Origin: JAAYCI01 sp964371725
Lineage (GTDB): Bacteria; Bacillota; Clostridia; Oscillospirales; Ruminococcaceae
Reading direction: 5' to 3'
Assembly: GCA_964371725.1 (NCBI GenBank)
Contig: CAYJNQ010000001.1
Span: 1-64,000, forward strand
DNA length: 64,000 bases
Below the pieces are notes generated by a model, which was not told where the DNA came from, did not search any database, and saw only the letters and a program-made list of their open reading frames with translations. The translations under genes and the position numbers were made by a program. This document shows, in pieces, positions 52,387 through 61,236 of the stretch. How positions within the stretch are numbered: position 1 is the stretch's first letter; each line of letters opens with the position of its first letter.

Positions 52387-53475
52387 ATGAAACCGGAAAG
52401 CACTGTTGCACCAAAGGCTACCACAGAGCGCACCAGCAAAAGGAAAGAGCTCTCTGCGCTGGAGCTTGCGTATTTTTTCGAGCAACTGTCTATTTTTTCC
52501 AAAAGTGGCATCGCCACATGGGAGTGCCTCGCCCTCATTTATGAAAACATGACGGCAAAAAGCAACCGTGCATTGTACCGAAAATTATATACCATGGTGG
52601 TGGACGGAACCACGCTTTCGCTTGCGATGAAAGAAGTGGGCTGTTTTCCACAGTATGCCGTTGGAATGTTGGAAGTGGGCGAGCAAACAGGCCGCATCGA
52701 AGAGGCCTCGGCCGCGCTGCATATTTATTACAAAAGCAAAGACAAACTTTCGCAAAGCATTCGCTCTTCGGTGGTATACCCGCTATGCATGGCCGGCATG
52801 ATTTTGGTAGTCATTTTTGTGTTGCTTGTGCAGGTGATGCCGGTGTTCGAGCAAGTGTTTGCCCAGCTGGGTCTTGCACTGAACAGCGTTTCGGCATTTC
52901 TTTTAAACTTGGGGCAGCTTTTAAGCCAATACACTGTTTACTTCTTAGTTGTTGCGGGCGCCATTATTTTGGTGTTTGTGGTGTTGCGTTTGATTCCGGC
53001 CGGCCGGAAAATGCTACTGAATTGGTATGATGTTTTTCCCCTAACACGACGCTTGTCTCAATCTGAGGGGGCAAACCATTTCGCCTTTTCCATGGCCTTG
53101 ATGCTTGGCAGCGGTATCGACCCCTTGTATGCACTTGAGTTCTCCAAGCTGATTACCAAAAGCCCCACGGTTCGCAAAAAAATCCATTTTATCATTCAGG
53201 AGATGGATGCGGGCGCCAGTTTAACTGAGGCCATTGTGGACAGCAAGATTTTTTTGCCGATGTACAACGGCATGGTGGAAGCCGGTATGCGCAGCGGCAC
53301 TGTGAGTGAAATGATGATGAACGTGGCCGACCGTTACTTCGACGACACACAGAAACTGACACAAAAATTGCTCTCCATCATCGAGCCCGCGCTGGTAGCC
53401 GTGCTCTGCCTGATGGTGGGGCTAGTCATGTTGTCGGTGATGTTGCCGTTAACCGGCATTTTGGCCGGCTTATAA
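52387..53475 (+). CDS. GspF/PilC-type inner-membrane platform protein
   Basis: A 362-residue protein with two T2SSF domains. The first (about 20-140) has LSIFSKSGIATWECLALIYEN and MLEVGEQTGRIEEA; the second (about 230-350) has MALMLGSGIDPLYALE and MVEAGMRSGTVSEMMMNVAD. Three membrane helices are near residues 135-160, 172-195 and 333-358. This is the platform on which pilin-type subunits are moved in type II secretion, type IV pili and ComG systems. Four small membrane proteins and a PilT-type ATPase follow. GGAGATG precedes the ATG. Confidence 0.93.
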   Translation: MKPESTVAPKATTERTSKRKELSALELAYFFEQLSIFSKSGIATWECLALIYENMTAKSNRALYRKLYTMVVDGTTLSLAMKEVGCFPQYAVGMLEVGEQTGRIEEASAALHIYYKSKDKLSQSIRSSVVYPLCMAGMILVVIFVLLVQVMPVFEQVFAQLGLALNSVSAFLLNLGQLLSQYTVYFLVVAGAIILVFVVLRLIPAGRKMLLNWYDVFPLTRRLSQSEGANHFAFSMALMLGSGIDPLYALEFSKLITKSPTVRKKIHFIIQEMDAGASLTEAIVDSKIFLPMYNGMVEAGMRSGTVSEMMMNVADRYFDDTQKLTQKLLSIIEPALVAVLCLMVGLVMLSVMLPLTGILAGL

Positions 53476-53494
53476 TAAAAGGAGGTTACCAACG

Positions 53495-53839
53495 TTGAAT
53501 CCTCCCGGTGTGCTTCGCAAAGTGTTGCGAGTGTTTCGCAGTGGTATATTTTGGTCGTTGCTACTGTTTGGCAGTGTTGTGCTCATCATCTTGTTGGGCA
53601 TTGAAAATGTATCGGCTACAGTAACGTTGCAGCAGCAGCAAATGCTGGCAGATTCTGTGCGCCGCAATGCCGTGCAATGCTATTCGATAGAGGGTAGCTA
53701 TCCGCCCGATTTGAACTATCTTGAGGTCAACTACGGCCTGTATTACGACAAAGAAAAATATGTGGTTCACTATCAAAGCCTTGGCAGCAACTTGTTGCCA
53801 CAAATTTCTGTGTTTGTTTTAGAGGAAACGGAAGAATAA
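53495..53839 (+). CDS. small pilin-like membrane-anchored protein
   Basis: A 114-residue protein with a basic N tail, one helix (about residues 19-38, then amphipathic to 55) and a short C-terminal domain (RRNAVQCYSIEGSYPPDLNYLE and LYYDKEKYVVHYQSLGSNLLPQ). This is the layout of a pseudopilin, and the C-terminal domain resembles small pilin-cap folds, but the Gly-Phe-x4-Glu cleavage signature is absent. The start is TTG with AAGGAGG nine bases upstream. I know no family name for it. Confidence 0.65.
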   Translation: MNPPGVLRKVLRVFRSGIFWSLLLFGSVVLIILLGIENVSATVTLQQQQMLADSVRRNAVQCYSIEGSYPPDLNYLEVNYGLYYDKEKYVVHYQSLGSNLLPQISVFVLEETEE

Positions 53840-53857
53840 CAGGGAAAGGAGCATGGG

Positions 53858-54568
53858 ATGCAACAACCAAAAAAACATACGGCAGACATCTTCTTTGTGT
53901 TGAGTTTATTTTGCCTTTACACGCTGTCCTCCCTGTTTCTATCTGTTATCGGAGCCAATATTTACGAGCGAAATGTGGATGTTTCGGAAACAAACTACAA
54001 CATTCGCACATCGGCCCTTTACCTAACCGAAAAGGCTCGCCAAAGTGAAACGGCCGGCAGCATTCGTGTGGACCGTTTTGGCGAAACCGATGCACTTGTG
54101 CTTTCACGCGAAGTGAGCGAGCAAATATTTGAAACCTGGATTTATGTGGACGACGGGCACCTTTGCGAAGTGTTGGTGCCTGCCGGTACCGAGGTAATTC
54201 CGGGTATTGGTCAAAAAATCATGCCCTTGGCGCGCATCGATTTAGCTCTGAGCGATGTAAATCTTTTGGAAATTGGTGTAACCGATGTGAAAGACAATTT
54301 CTATGAATCGCGTGTGTTTTTGGAATGCCTCGCCGAGGCACCCCAAGCAGCTGCCACACCACCAGAAGATGTGCCCACCGATGTCGATGCAGCACCGAAC
54401 ACAGAAATAGCCGCCAACGAAACCCCAGTTATTGATGAAGCAGAAGCTGTTGAAATCGTATCTGATGAAAATACAGCAGATGAAACAACATCCAATGAAA
54501 TAGAAGAGGACAATGCCCCCTCGGTGGTGCAAACCACCCTCGAAGGTGAGGAGGTGGTGGCAGGATGA
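53858..54568 (+). CDS. pilin-like protein with acidic C-terminal tail (possibly DUF4860)
   Basis: A 236-residue protein with an N-terminal helix (about residues 10-33) then an extracytoplasmic domain with TSALYLTEKARQSETAG, VDRFGETDALVL and ETWIYVDDGHLCEVLVPAG. The last 75 residues are Ala/Pro/Glu/Asp-rich and look disordered. The pattern resembles the DUF4860 proteins found beside GspF-like genes in Clostridia, though I cannot confirm this. AAAGGAG precedes the ATG; it overlaps the next gene by four bases (ATGA). Confidence 0.65.
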   Translation: MQQPKKHTADIFFVLSLFCLYTLSSLFLSVIGANIYERNVDVSETNYNIRTSALYLTEKARQSETAGSIRVDRFGETDALVLSREVSEQIFETWIYVDDGHLCEVLVPAGTEVIPGIGQKIMPLARIDLALSDVNLLEIGVTDVKDNFYESRVFLECLAEAPQAAATPPEDVPTDVDAAPNTEIAANETPVIDEAEAVEIVSDENTADETTSNEIEEDNAPSVVQTTLEGEEVVAG

Positions 54569-54999
54569 GTGACACACAGTCAAAATCGCGATATTTTTTG
54601 TTAGAACTCATCATCAACTGCTTGTTTTTCGCCATTGCAGCGGCCATTTGTTTGAACCTGTTTACCTATGGTTTTATCCAAAGCCGAGAGAGCCGAGAGC
54701 TTTCCATGGCGAGCTTGGAAGCACAAAGCGTAAGCGAAGCATTCAAGGCCGGTGGTGGTGACATCCAGCTTTTGGAAACACTGTTGGAAAGCGATTCGAA
54801 TGCAGATAGCTTTGTTTTACACTACAACCAAGATTGGCACCGTGTTTCCCCCGATGAAGAAGCGCCTTATTCGTTGACAATGCACATTGATTATGAAGAA
54901 AACGGCCTGCAAAGAGCCGCTATTTCTGTGGATAGCCAAACGCGCCATATTTATGCGCTTTCGGTGCAGTTGTATCCGCCAGAGGGGGTGCCGGCATGA
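54565..54999 (+). CDS. pseudopilin-like protein with Glu5-like helix
   Basis: A 144-residue protein whose N helix begins R-YFLLELIINCLFFAIAAAI: Phe/Leu then Glu at the +5-like position as in pilins, but Arg, not Gly, precedes it, so classic prepilin cleavage is doubtful. The short external part is acidic. It overlaps both neighbours by four bases (ATGA), so translation is coupled through three genes. Confidence 0.65.
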   Translation: MSDTQSKSRYFLLELIINCLFFAIAAAICLNLFTYGFIQSRESRELSMASLEAQSVSEAFKAGGGDIQLLETLLESDSNADSFVLHYNQDWHRVSPDEEAPYSLTMHIDYEENGLQRAAISVDSQTRHIYALSVQLYPPEGVPA

Positions 55000-55424
55000 A
55001 CCAGGCCAAAGGGCAGCAGTCGGCCATAAGCATCGGCGTGATATCGCTTATCACCTTTTTCACGGTGCTATTGCTCACTTCTTTTTCCATTCTAATTTTG
55101 TCGGGTGCAAACTCGGATGCAAACTTGGCAACGCGCACGGCAGATTCAGTAACGGAGTATTATGCGGCGGATAGCCGCGCCGAGGTGCGTTTGCAAGAAT
55201 TGCACCGACTCTATCTCGACACTCCACAAGCCGAGTTGGTCACCGTGCTTACAGAGGCTGGGTTCTCGCCTGAAGAAAGCCCGGATTACGACGGCCTACT
55301 CGTGCATTATGAAGAGTCAATCAATGAACAAAAAATCCTTTCGGTTACCATCGGCTTATCAAACGACGGAGAGCCGGATTTGCAGCGTTTGCGCTGGCAA
55401 GCAGAGACACTTTTAATCTTGTAG
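54996..55424 (+). CDS. minor-pilin-like (PilX/GspK-like layout) protein
   Basis: A 142-residue protein with a membrane helix (about residues 12-35, GVISLITFFTVLLLTSFSIL) lacking Glu5, then a helix with TADSVTEYYAADSRAEVRLQEL and a small beta domain. The lack of Glu5 recalls PilX/GspK minor pseudopilins that cap the pilus tip. It follows directly in the pilin-like operon. Confidence 0.6.
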   Translation: MNQAKGQQSAISIGVISLITFFTVLLLTSFSILILSGANSDANLATRTADSVTEYYAADSRAEVRLQELHRLYLDTPQAELVTVLTEAGFSPEESPDYDGLLVHYEESINEQKILSVTIGLSNDGEPDLQRLRWQAETLLIL

Positions 55425-55442
55425 AGAATGGAGTATCATATT

Positions 55443-56886
55443 ATGGATGTACAAGAATTGCTGGACAATCTATCTGCCGACAAACTGGCCGCCGAAAAGC
55501 AAGCCGCCCGTGTGAAAAGTGGTGCTTTAGAAAGTTCACCACCTGCACCGCCTGTACAAGCGGCACCGACCATGCCGGCAGCACCGGCCGCGCCGGTGGC
55601 ACCGCCTGTGCAAGCGGCACCGCCNNNNNNNNNNNNNNNNNNNNNNNNNNNNNNNNNNNNNNNNNNNNNNNNNNNNNNNNNNNNNNNNNNNNNNNNNNNN
55701 NNNNNNNNNNNNNNNNNNNNNNNNGGCACCGCCTGTGCAAGCGGCACCGCCCGCACAAAGCAGTTTCGATGTGAATGATGTGGATGTGCAAGCCTTGCTT
55801 AAAGAGATGGTAGACAAACAAGCGGCCGATATTTTTATTGTGGCCGGGTGTCCCATCAGTTTCAAGGTGCATCAACGCATTTCGAATTTGAATGATAAGC
55901 GCATGTTGCCCGATGCCACAGAAAAATTCATTCGCGGTGTTTACAAGCTGGCAAAGCGCGAAATGGATGTTTTGTTCGATCGTGGTGACGATGATTTTTC
56001 GTTTGCCCTCAAAGGGGTTTCTCGGTTTCGTATCAATGCCTACAAACAACGTGGCTCTTTTGCAGCTGTTATTCGTGTGGTGGCATTTTCTTTACCGGAT
56101 CCAAAGCAGTTGCACATACCGGACGAGGTTCTGGATTTGGGGAACAAACAGCGCGGTCTGGTTTTGGTAACAGGTTCTTCCTACAGCGGCAAAACCACCA
56201 CACTCACTTGTATTTTGGATGAAATCAACAAAACCAAACCTGTCCATATCATCACGCTGGAAGACCCTATCGAATATTTGCACAGCCACAAAAACAGTGT
56301 AATCAGCCAGCGTGAGATCTCGCTGGATACGGGCAGCTATCCTGTCGCTTTGCGCGCGGCTTTGCGCCAAAGCCCGGATGTTTTGCTCATCAGCGAGTTG
56401 CGTGATGCCGAAGCCATCAGCATTTCGCTCACAGCCGCTGAAACCGGCCATCTTGTATTCTCCTCTTTGCATACGCTCGGCGCGGCAAATTCCATTGATC
56501 GGCTTGTAGATTCTTTTCCGGCCAACCAGCAAAAACAAGTTCGGATGCAACTTTCTATGGTTTTGCAAACCGTGGTGTGCCAACAGCTGATTCCCACCGT
56601 GGATGGTCAAGTGATTCCCGCATTTGAAATTATGCACTGCAACACTGCCGTGCGCACCCTCATTCGAGATGGACGCACCCATCAAATCAACTCCATCATA
56701 CAGTCCTCTGCTGCCGAGGGCATGATGAGCATGGATACCCACATTGCACGCTTATGCAAAGAAGGGCTCATTTCTCGTGAAGAAGCCCTCACACATAGCC
56801 TCACACCCGTGTTCTTGTTGCGCCAGCTGGGCGAAGATCCAAAATTTAGCGAAAAAGGTCTGCGTGCACTTTCTAAAAACGCATAA
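55443..56886 (+). CDS. PilT-type ATPase with Pro/Ala-repeat linker (interrupted by assembly gap)
   Basis: The gene runs across a 100-N gap, and the frames on the two sides differ unless the true gap length is not 100. An N-terminal helix (MDVQELLDNLSADKLAAEKQ) is joined by a Pro/Ala-rich repeat linker to the ATPase, which starts near DVQALLKEMVDKQAADIFI. Core motifs: Walker A GSSYSGKTTT (usual GPTGSGKSTT), Asp box ITLEDPIEY, Walker B region SPDVLLISELRD, His box TGHLVFSSLHT, and the PilT-specific AVRTLIRDGRTHQINSIIQ. So it is a retraction-type rather than an assembly-type motor. ATG at 55443 is preferred to 55428. Confidence 0.85.
55598..55751 (+). repeat. identical 27-bp repeats flanking the gap
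   Basis: The 27 bases at 55598-55624 and 55725-55751 are identical (both encode A-P-P-V-Q-A-A-P-P) and abut the N run on each side, so the gap is a tandem repeat that the assembler could not resolve. Confidence 0.9.
55625..55724. other. assembly gap (100 N)
   Basis: A run of exactly 100 N inside the ATPase linker; probably a placeholder of unknown true size. Confidence 0.99.
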
Positions 56887-56904
56887 GAACCTCGTGGCGC
56901 CATC

Positions 56905-57115
56905 TCAAGTCTACTTGCTTTTGGGAGAAAAACAAGGCCAATCGCTTTTACAGAAAAACGAATGTAATGAATGTGTAGGTAGAACCGATATTTCTGTTTG
57001 AATTTTCAAATCTTAGCTCCACAGCGCAACAAAGTGTTGAGCTGTTTGAACGCATGACCAAAAAGCACTTGGGGAAAGGCCTTGTACTGAGTGCGAAAAT
57101 TCCCGGAAGAAATTA
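56905..57115 (+). pseudogene. possible decayed coding remnant
   Basis: Two adjacent frames look coding but are not joined: one reads LLLGEKQGQSLLQKNECNE and ends with a stop at about 57001; the next, after a stop, reads FEFSNLSSTAQQSVELFERM then KKHLGKGLVLSAKIPGRN and a TAG at about 57113-57115. No start or ribosome site fits. I do not recognise the family. The rest of the 56887-57329 gap holds two hairpins. Confidence 0.3.
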
Positions 57116-57143
57116 GGCGTAAAACGACATTTAAATAAATAAA

Positions 57144-57169
57144 CCCCGGCAGAGCTCTCTCTGGCGGGG
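57144..57169 (+). terminator. hairpin, likely terminator after the pilin-like operon
   Basis: CCCCGGCAGAG pairs with CTCTGGCGGGG around CTCT; a moderately T-rich CTTGTCTATGCTT follows. Confidence 0.5.
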
Positions 57170-57264
57170 CTTGTCTATGCTTGACACAAAAACTTATAGC
57201 TTTATACTTGTAGCCTACCCCTGTTATGCAAGGAACTGTATGAAAAAGTTTATACGAACGGTTT

Positions 57265-57295
57265 GAAACCCCTTTCTTTCGAAGAAAGGGGTTTC
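57265..57295. terminator. bidirectional terminator between pilin-like and ABC importer operons
   Basis: GAAACCCCTTTCTT pairs with AAGAAAGGGGTTTC around a three-base loop (14 bp, perfect), with T-rich sequence on the plus side. Confidence 0.65.
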
Positions 57296-57329
57296 CATGT
57301 CTTTTCCTTTTGTTTTTACCTCACCCACG

Positions 57330-58322
57330 CTACCGCTCTTCGCGGAAGTAGTTCTGGCCGCAAGCTTTCGGGCGGCTGAAGTCGCGGTTTTGGCGAATGC
57401 TTGTGAAGATAAGCACAAGCGCTGTTGCCACAAACGGGATGGCGTCGAACACCTGTGTGGGGATGCCCGTAGGGGGCAGATACAGGCGAATGACGGAGAG
57501 GCCGCCGAAGAGCAGGGCACCAAGGATGGCGCGCGAGGGACTCCATGCGGCAAAGATGACAAGGGCAACGGCAATCCAGCCACGGCCACCCACGCAGTTG
57601 TGCACCCAAGTTCCCGAGTAGCGTGCCATCGAGAAATACATGCCACCAAGGCCGCAGATACCGCCGCCGATGCAGGTGGCCAAATATTTGTATTTTGTAA
57701 CATTGATGCCGGCCGCATCTGCCGTGGCCGGGCTTTCACCCACCGAACGCAAGTTCAGGCCAACACGGCTTTTCTTGAAAAACCACAACATGAACACGGC
57801 CAGAATGATGGCAAAATACACCATGAAGTCGTAGCTGAACAAGAGCGTGCCCAAAATGGGAATATCCGATAACACCGGAATGGTCGTGCCTGTGAAGATG
57901 TTTTTGGTGGCATCGCTAACGCTTGCGTAGCCACCGGCCTGTGCACCGAGCAATTCACCCACAAAGTTGCCAAGACCCACACCGAAGATGGTGAGGATAA
58001 GGCCCGTAACGTTTTGTGTGGCGCGGAATGTAACTGTGATGACGCTGTAGATAAGCCCACCGAGTGCACCTGCCAAGAAGCCGAACAGGATGGCAAGAAT
58101 CACGGCAATGATGGGATTTGCTCCACCGCCCACAGCCTGTTCATAGAGGAACGCACCTCCAAGGCCGAAGGCGGCACCCATCATCATCATGCCCTCCACA
58201 CCAAGGTTCAAGTTGCCACTTTTTTCGGTGAGAATTTCACCCAGTGTGCCAAACAGCAGTGGTGTTGCCGCCAGAACGGCCGCATTGATGAACAAAACAA
58301 AATCGTTTACAAAACTATCCAT
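57330..58322 (-). CDS. nupQ: ABC transporter permease, NupQ/YufQ-like
   Basis: A 330-residue polytopic permease of the BPD_transp_2 family, second permease of nucleoside-type BMP importers. Eight or more hydrophobic helices are seen. Recognised by TEKSGNLNLGVEGMMMMGA, the conserved loop of this family, and by ESPATADAAGINVTKYKY before the C-terminal half. ATG at 58322 has AAAGGAG upstream; it overlaps the other permease by eight bases. Confidence 0.88.
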   Translation of the reverse strand: MDSFVNDFVLFINAAVLAATPLLFGTLGEILTEKSGNLNLGVEGMMMMGAAFGLGGAFLYEQAVGGGANPIIAVILAILFGFLAGALGGLIYSVITVTFRATQNVTGLILTIFGVGLGNFVGELLGAQAGGYASVSDATKNIFTGTTIPVLSDIPILGTLLFSYDFMVYFAIILAVFMLWFFKKSRVGLNLRSVGESPATADAAGINVTKYKYLATCIGGGICGLGGMYFSMARYSGTWVHNCVGGRGWIAVALVIFAAWSPSRAILGALLFGGLSVIRLYLPPTGIPTQVFDAIPFVATALVLIFTSIRQNRDFSRPKACGQNYFREER

Positions 58323-59427
58323 TGCTCTGCTCCTTTCTTTGGCGGAATACCAGTTTGTAGCGCAGGAAGAACTCACAAGCCAAAAGGAAGAACAGGATGA
58401 GGCCGGTTAAGATTTCGGCCGCGGCCAGCGGGATTTTGTAGTTGGTTTGAATGGTGTTTGAACCCTTTTCCAAAATGGCGAGGAACACGGAAATTACCAC
58501 CATGCCGGCGGGGTTTAGGTTGGCAAGCCACGCCACGGTGATGGCCGTGAAGCCCACGCCACCCGTAACGGCCTCACTCAAGGTGAAGTTTGAACCGGCC
58601 ACAATGATGAAGCCCGTGAGGCCGCACACCGCGCCCGACAAAAACATGGTGCGCACGATGATTTTACGCACATTCATGCCCGCATAAGCGGCCGAAGGCA
58701 TACTTTGTCCCACTACGGTAATCTCATAGCCCTGTTTGCTTTTGCTGATGTAGATGTACACCGCCACCACCAAAATGAGGGCGATAATCCAGCCCGCCTG
58801 CACGCCAAACACTTTTGGCAGGCGAATGGCAGAGTCAAACACGGCAATTTTCGGAAAGCCCATCTGTGCCGGGTCTTTCCATGGGCCAAACTGCAAGTAA
58901 CGCAAAAATTCCAATGCAATGTAATTGAGCATCAAGGTAAACAAAGTCTCGTTGGTGCCCCAGCGTGCCTTAAAGATAGCGGGAATCATGCCCCAAATGC
59001 CACCCGCAATGAGCGACACCACAAACATGATGATGAGCACCACAGGTGAGGGAAGCTGGTCCCAAAAGAGGGCAAAGTAGCTGGCGGCCGTGGCCCCCAT
59101 GATGATTTGTCCCTCGGCACCGATGTTCCAAAACCGCATCCGGAATGCAAGACCAATGCCAAGCCCCGTTACCAAAAGGGGAATGGCCAGGCGGAAAGTT
59201 TCCTGGATGGCAATGGTATTGCCCAGCGAGCCTTTTACCATATCGGCATACACGGCCAAGGGATTGTGCCCGAGGAACAAAATGAGCAGAGCCCCCGTGA
59301 GCAGAGCACCCAAAATGGCCACAATGCGCACCATCCAAGAATACCCTTGCGACACCGTGTCGCGCTTAATCATGCGCACAAGCGGCTCGTTTACACTTTT
59401 GGTTTGTGCGGCTGCTTTTTCGCTCAT
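58315..59427 (-). CDS. nupP: ABC transporter permease, NupP/YufP-like
   Basis: A 370-residue polytopic permease partner of the previous one. The family loop is LAFRMRFWNIGAEGQIIMGA (20 residues), with GQSMPSAAYAGMNVRK in the second half. GGAGGTGGC precedes the ATG. It overlaps nupO by four bases. Confidence 0.9.
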   Translation of the reverse strand: MSEKAAAQTKSVNEPLVRMIKRDTVSQGYSWMVRIVAILGALLTGALLILFLGHNPLAVYADMVKGSLGNTIAIQETFRLAIPLLVTGLGIGLAFRMRFWNIGAEGQIIMGATAASYFALFWDQLPSPVVLIIMFVVSLIAGGIWGMIPAIFKARWGTNETLFTLMLNYIALEFLRYLQFGPWKDPAQMGFPKIAVFDSAIRLPKVFGVQAGWIIALILVVAVYIYISKSKQGYEITVVGQSMPSAAYAGMNVRKIIVRTMFLSGAVCGLTGFIIVAGSNFTLSEAVTGGVGFTAITVAWLANLNPAGMVVISVFLAILEKGSNTIQTNYKIPLAAAEILTGLILFFLLACEFFLRYKLVFRQRKEQSNG

Positions 59428-60992
59428 GGTGCCACCTCCCCTTGTGTTTCACTGTTTGCATCATTCGTCGAGGAGCCCACCTGTGTCATAAGCAGTCCCA
59501 CCTCGTTTTTGCTGGCCGTGCGCGCATCCACGATGCCCGAAACCTGCCCGCCGCACATCACCAAAATTCGGTCTGACAATTCCAGCAGCACGTCCAAATC
59601 TTCGCCGATGAACAACACGCCCACGCCTTTTTTCTTTTGGTCGTTGAGCAAATCGTAAACGGTGTAGGATGAGTTGATGTCGAGCCCGCGCACGGGATAG
59701 GCCACTACAATCACATGAGGGTTGCTCGATATTTCGCGCCCGAGCAGCACCTTTTGCACGTTGCCGCCGCTCATGCGGCGCACGGGCGAAGCCGTGCCCG
59801 GCGTTACAATCTCCAGCTGTTCAATGAGCTTTTCGGCCAATTCTTTCGGGGCCTTTCTGTCCACCAAAAAGCCGGGTTTGTCTCGATAGCTTTTCAGCAT
59901 CACATTGTCGACCATGTCCAAATCGGCCACAAGGCCCATGCCCAGGCGGTCTTCCGGCACAAAGGCGCTTTTTACACCCTTTTTCCAGCGTTCGGTGTTC
60001 GAGGCATGTGTGATGTCTTCGCGTGTGTCGCCGTCCACATAGGTAACGGTGCCTTTTTCAATGGGATACATCCCCATCAAAGACTCGCACAGCTCTTTTT
60101 GGCCACTGCCGGCAATGCCCGCAACGCCCAAAATCTCGCCGCCATATAAGGTGAACGACACATTGTCGAGCGCCAACAGGTTTTCGTCGTCGCGACAGGA
60201 AAGCCCTTCCACCACGAGACATTCCGTTTTGTTTTCTATTTCTTCGCGGTCGATTTTCAAGCTCACAGCCCTGCCCACCATGCCGTCGGTAAGAGACTGC
60301 ACGCTCGCTTCGCTGGTTTGCACCGTGTCCACACATTCGCCTTTGCGCAAAATACTCACACGGTCGGAAATGGAAAGCACCTCGCCGAGCTTGTGCGTGA
60401 TGATGATAACACTTTTGCCGTCCGCTTTCATGTTGCGCAGAATTTCAAACAGTTTTTCTGTCTCCTGCGGCGTTAGCACGGCCGTGGGTTCGTCCAATAT
60501 CAAGGTGTTCGCGCCGCGATACAGCACCTTCACGATTTCCACCGTTTGCTTTTCGCTTACAGACATTTGGTAAATTTTCTTATTCGGGTCGATGATAAAA
60601 CCGTACTGATCGGCAATTTTGCGGATGCTTTCGGCAACGGCTGCACGGTCTATCTGCACGCCGCCGTCAAGGCCCAGCACCACATTTTCTGCCGCTGTAA
60701 ACACATCCACGAGTTTGAAATGTTGGTGAATCATGCCGATTCCCAAATCAAACGCGTCTTTCGGCGAACGGATGACCACCTCTTTGCCGCTTACACTAAT
60801 TTGTCCACTGTCCGGAAAATAAATACCCGACAGCATGTTCATGAGCGTGGTTTTCCCCGAGCCGTTTTCGCCCAGAAGCGCCAAAATCTCACCTTCGTAC
60901 ACAGAGATGTTCACATTCTTGTTGGCCTGCACTTTGCCAAAGCTTTTCGATATGTTCGCAAGCGTTATGGCTTCTTTTCGTGCCTCACTCAA
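59424..60992 (-). CDS. nupO: ABC transporter ATP-binding protein, NupO/YufO-like
   Basis: A 522-residue double ABC ATPase. The first cassette has Walker A LLGENGSGKTTLMN and Walker B LILDEPTAVLTPQE, with a signature region VSEKQTVEIVKVL. The second has a degenerate Walker A (GIAGSGQKELCES) and signature MSGGNVQKVLLGRE. This tandem form is typical of nucleoside/ribose-type importers. The start is TTG with GGGGTG nine bases upstream; a promoter lies at 61063-61092. Confidence 0.92.
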   Translation of the reverse strand: MSEARKEAITLANISKSFGKVQANKNVNISVYEGEILALLGENGSGKTTLMNMLSGIYFPDSGQISVSGKEVVIRSPKDAFDLGIGMIHQHFKLVDVFTAAENVVLGLDGGVQIDRAAVAESIRKIADQYGFIIDPNKKIYQMSVSEKQTVEIVKVLYRGANTLILDEPTAVLTPQETEKLFEILRNMKADGKSVIIITHKLGEVLSISDRVSILRKGECVDTVQTSEASVQSLTDGMVGRAVSLKIDREEIENKTECLVVEGLSCRDDENLLALDNVSFTLYGGEILGVAGIAGSGQKELCESLMGMYPIEKGTVTYVDGDTREDITHASNTERWKKGVKSAFVPEDRLGMGLVADLDMVDNVMLKSYRDKPGFLVDRKAPKELAEKLIEQLEIVTPGTASPVRRMSGGNVQKVLLGREISSNPHVIVVAYPVRGLDINSSYTVYDLLNDQKKKGVGVLFIGEDLDVLLELSDRILVMCGGQVSGIVDARTASKNEVGLLMTQVGSSTNDANSETQGEVAP

Positions 60993-61062
60993 TTCGCTTC
61001 ACCCCTTTGCGGTTTTTGCCACACAACACGCGCAGCAAACGTATAATGATACAGCATAGTCT

Positions 61063-61092
61063 ATTATAACAGAAAAAAGGGTCCTGTTACAA
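61063..61092 (-). promoter_or_regulatory. promoter of nupOPQ
   Basis: TTGTAA (61087-61092) and a perfect TATAAT (61063-61068) are 18 bases apart on the minus strand, about 70 bases before the TTG start. The BMP gene upstream has its own promoter and a terminator between. Confidence 0.65.
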
Positions 61093-61170
61093 TCGTGATA
61101 AAAAATAAAAAAACTAATAAAACTTTGGTTGAAATGCTGAAAATTTTTTTGAAAACAGAGAACACCTACA

Positions 61171-61210
61171 ATTAAAGAGCGGTAGCCAAGGTTGACCACC
61201 GCCCTTTTTG
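61171..61210 (-). terminator. terminator after the first BMP gene
   Basis: GGGCGGTGGTC / GGCTACCGCTC stem on the minus strand followed by TTTAATT; a TTTTT lies on the plus side. Confidence 0.6.
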
Positions 61211-61236
61211 GCAGTTACAGGAAAACAGCGCGTGTG

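Noticed and set aside
57224..57739. Minus-strand open frame of 171 codons
   Set aside because: A shifted-frame shadow of nupQ that overlaps its start of decay hairpins; no family features.
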